Shown here: positions 4,538 through 5,726 of the stretch, one piece after another
How the letters are laid out: each line of letters begins with the position of its first letter
Position numbering within the stretch: position 1 is the first letter of the stretch
NCBI GenBank assembly: GCA_041685555.1
Contig: JAWLFN010000180.1
Span: 1 to 5,726 of the forward strand
DNA: 5,726 nt
Source of the DNA: PWQG01 sp041685555
Lineage (GTDB): Bacteria > Pseudomonadota > Gammaproteobacteria > Pseudomonadales > Pseudohongiellaceae
Direction: 5' to 3'
The notes under the pieces: generated by a model
What the model saw: only the letters and a program-made list of their open reading frames with translations
The model's database searches: none
What the model was told of the DNA's origin: nothing
Position numbers and translations under genes: made by a program

Positions 4538-5726
4538 GCTCTTCAACCATGACTCCTCGCGAGATCACCTCCGAGCTGGACAAGCATATCATCGGCCAGA
4601 AGGACGCCAAGCGCGCCGTGGCCATCGCACTGCGCAACCGCTGGCGCCGCATGCAACTGGATGAGGATATCCGCCAGGAGATCACCCCCAAGAACATTCT
4701 GATGATCGGTCCCACCGGTGTGGGCAAGACCGAGATCGCCCGGCGTCTGGCCCGGCTGGCACGGGCTCCATTCATCAAGGTCGAGGCCACCAAGTTCACC
4801 GAAGTCGGCTATGTCGGCCGCGATGTGGAATCGATTGTCCGCGATCTCGCCGACATCGCAGTAAAAATGCTACGTGAGGAGGAAATGCGCAAGGTGCAGT
4901 ATCGCGCCGAGGATGCCGCCGAGGAGCGCATTCTGGATGTGCTGGTACCACCGGCACGTGGCGAGGGCCGCGACAGCGGACAGAACGAGGAAGGCGGTGA
5001 AAAGTCGGCCACCCGCCAGATGTTCCGCAAGAAGCTGCGGGAAGGCGACCTGGATGACCGGGAGATCGAGATCAAGGTCAGCGACTCACCCGGTTCCGTG
5101 GAAATCATGGCCCCGCCCGGCATGGAGGAGATGACCAGCCAGCTGAAGAACATGTTCTCCAGTATGAACAGCGGTCGCAAACAGAATCGTCGCCTGCCGA
5201 TCAAGGATGCCTTCAAGCTGCTCCGGGAAGAAGAGGCCGCGAAGCTGATCAACGAGGACGAGATCAAGAACCAGGCCATCGAGATCACCGAGCAGACCGG
5301 CATTGTGTTCGTCGATGAGATCGACAAGGTGACGGTGCGCCATGACACGGGCCAGAGCGGCGTTTCCCGTGAAGGGGTACAGCGCGACCTGCTGCCGCTG
5401 ATTGAAGGGTCCACGGTGACCACCAAGTACGGCAGTGTCCGCACCGACCACATCCTGTTCATCGCTTCGGGTGCATTCCACCTGTCCAAACCATCGGACC
5501 TGATTCCCGAGCTGCAGGGCCGCCTGCCCATCCGCGTCGAACTGGATGCACTGGATGCGGGCGACTTCAAGCGCATCCTGAAGGAGCCGGACGCCTCACT
5601 GACCGAACAATATCGTCAGTTGCTGGGCACGGAGGGACTGACGGTCCGTTTCACGGATGATGGCATCCAGCGCATTGCCGAAATCGCCTGGCAGGTCAAC
5701 GAACGTACCGAAAACATCGGCGCCCG
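4534..5726 (+). CDS. hslU: ATP-dependent protease ATPase subunit HslU (ClpY), 3' end outside the window
   Basis: HslU is the AAA+ hexamer that unfolds substrates and feeds them into HslV. The frame runs from ATG 4534 to the right edge: 397 complete codons of an expected ~443-445. Numbering is two ahead of E. coli. MTPREI is at 6-11, Walker A GPTGVGKT at 59-66 (Lys65), the central pore loop GYVG at 92-95, and the inserted I-domain about 112-245, including EIMAPPGMEEMTSQL. Walker B VFVDEID is at 258-264, and ELQGRLPIR includes the arginine finger Arg330. The window ends inside the sensor-2 NIGAR segment, so sensor 2 and the HslV-activating C-terminal tail are not visible. The ATG overlaps the hslV stop by four bases, with GAGG at 4514-4517 too distant to act alone; ATG 4549 is a less likely alternative start. 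No defects are seen. Confidence 0.97.
   Translation, partial: MSSSTMTPREITSELDKHIIGQKDAKRAVAIALRNRWRRMQLDEDIRQEITPKNILMIGPTGVGKTEIARRLARLARAPFIKVEATKFTEVGYVGRDVESIVRDLADIAVKMLREEEMRKVQYRAEDAAEERILDVLVPPARGEGRDSGQNEEGGEKSATRQMFRKKLREGDLDDREIEIKVSDSPGSVEIMAPPGMEEMTSQLKNMFSSMNSGRKQNRRLPIKDAFKLLREEEAAKLINEDEIKNQAIEITEQTGIVFVDEIDKVTVRHDTGQSGVSREGVQRDLLPLIEGSTVTTKYGSVRTDHILFIASGAFHLSKPSDLIPELQGRLPIRVELDALDAGDFKRILKEPDASLTEQYRQLLGTEGLTVRFTDDGIQRIAEIAWQVNERTENIGA

Noticed and set aside
4809..5576. Minus-strand open frame of 255 codons
   Set aside because: It lies wholly inside hslU and its translation is Ser/Arg-rich low complexity, typical of an antisense shadow.
1..5726. Mobile elements, CRISPR arrays, tRNA, defence or toxin-antitoxin systems
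   Set aside because: No spaced direct repeats, transposase motifs, terminal repeats, tRNA cloverleaf or small paired genes were seen. All sizeable intervals are explained by housekeeping genes.

Overview
The window is ordinary chromosomal DNA from a GC-rich gammaproteobacterium. The gene set and order (rpmE, priA, an FtsN-like SPOR protein, hslV, hslU) match a block known from Pseudomonas and its relatives. The protein sequences are close to, but distinct from, their E. coli counterparts. A purple-sulfur or Ectothiorhodospira-type relative (Chromatiales and allies) would fit, but I cannot fix the genus from the sequence alone. I see no insertion sequence, phage gene, CRISPR array, tRNA or rRNA.

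Layout: bases 1-116 hold the last codons of a plus-strand gene, possibly the tail of penicillin-binding protein 1A. It converges on two minus-strand genes: rpmE (zinc-type ribosomal protein L31, 221-433) and a free-standing AroQ-fold chorismate mutase (638-943). Each minus-strand gene has its own extended -10 promoter. The rpmE promoter sits inside the hairpin region that probably ends the chorismate mutase transcript. From about 1077 everything reads on the plus strand: priA (primosomal helicase), a SPOR-domain cell-division protein, and hslV with hslU (ATP-dependent HslUV protease). hslU runs off the right edge. hslV and hslU overlap by four bases (ATGA) and are preceded by a near-consensus sigma-32 heat-shock promoter at 3877-3904.

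How they work together: HslV is the threonine peptidase and HslU the AAA+ unfoldase of one protease, so the coupled genes and heat-shock promoter form one functional unit. PriA restarts collapsed replication forks, the SPOR protein acts at the division septum, L31 is part of the 50S ribosome, and the chorismate mutase feeds phenylalanine and tyrosine synthesis. These are neighbours in a conserved housekeeping block rather than one pathway.

The most notable points are a PriA that appears to lack its winged-helix domain, a chorismate mutase with histidine where the family has a catalytic glutamine, an HslV with a TTG start and a six-residue leader before its catalytic threonine, and the absence of argS between priA and the SPOR gene. 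I found no new multi-gene system and do not claim one.
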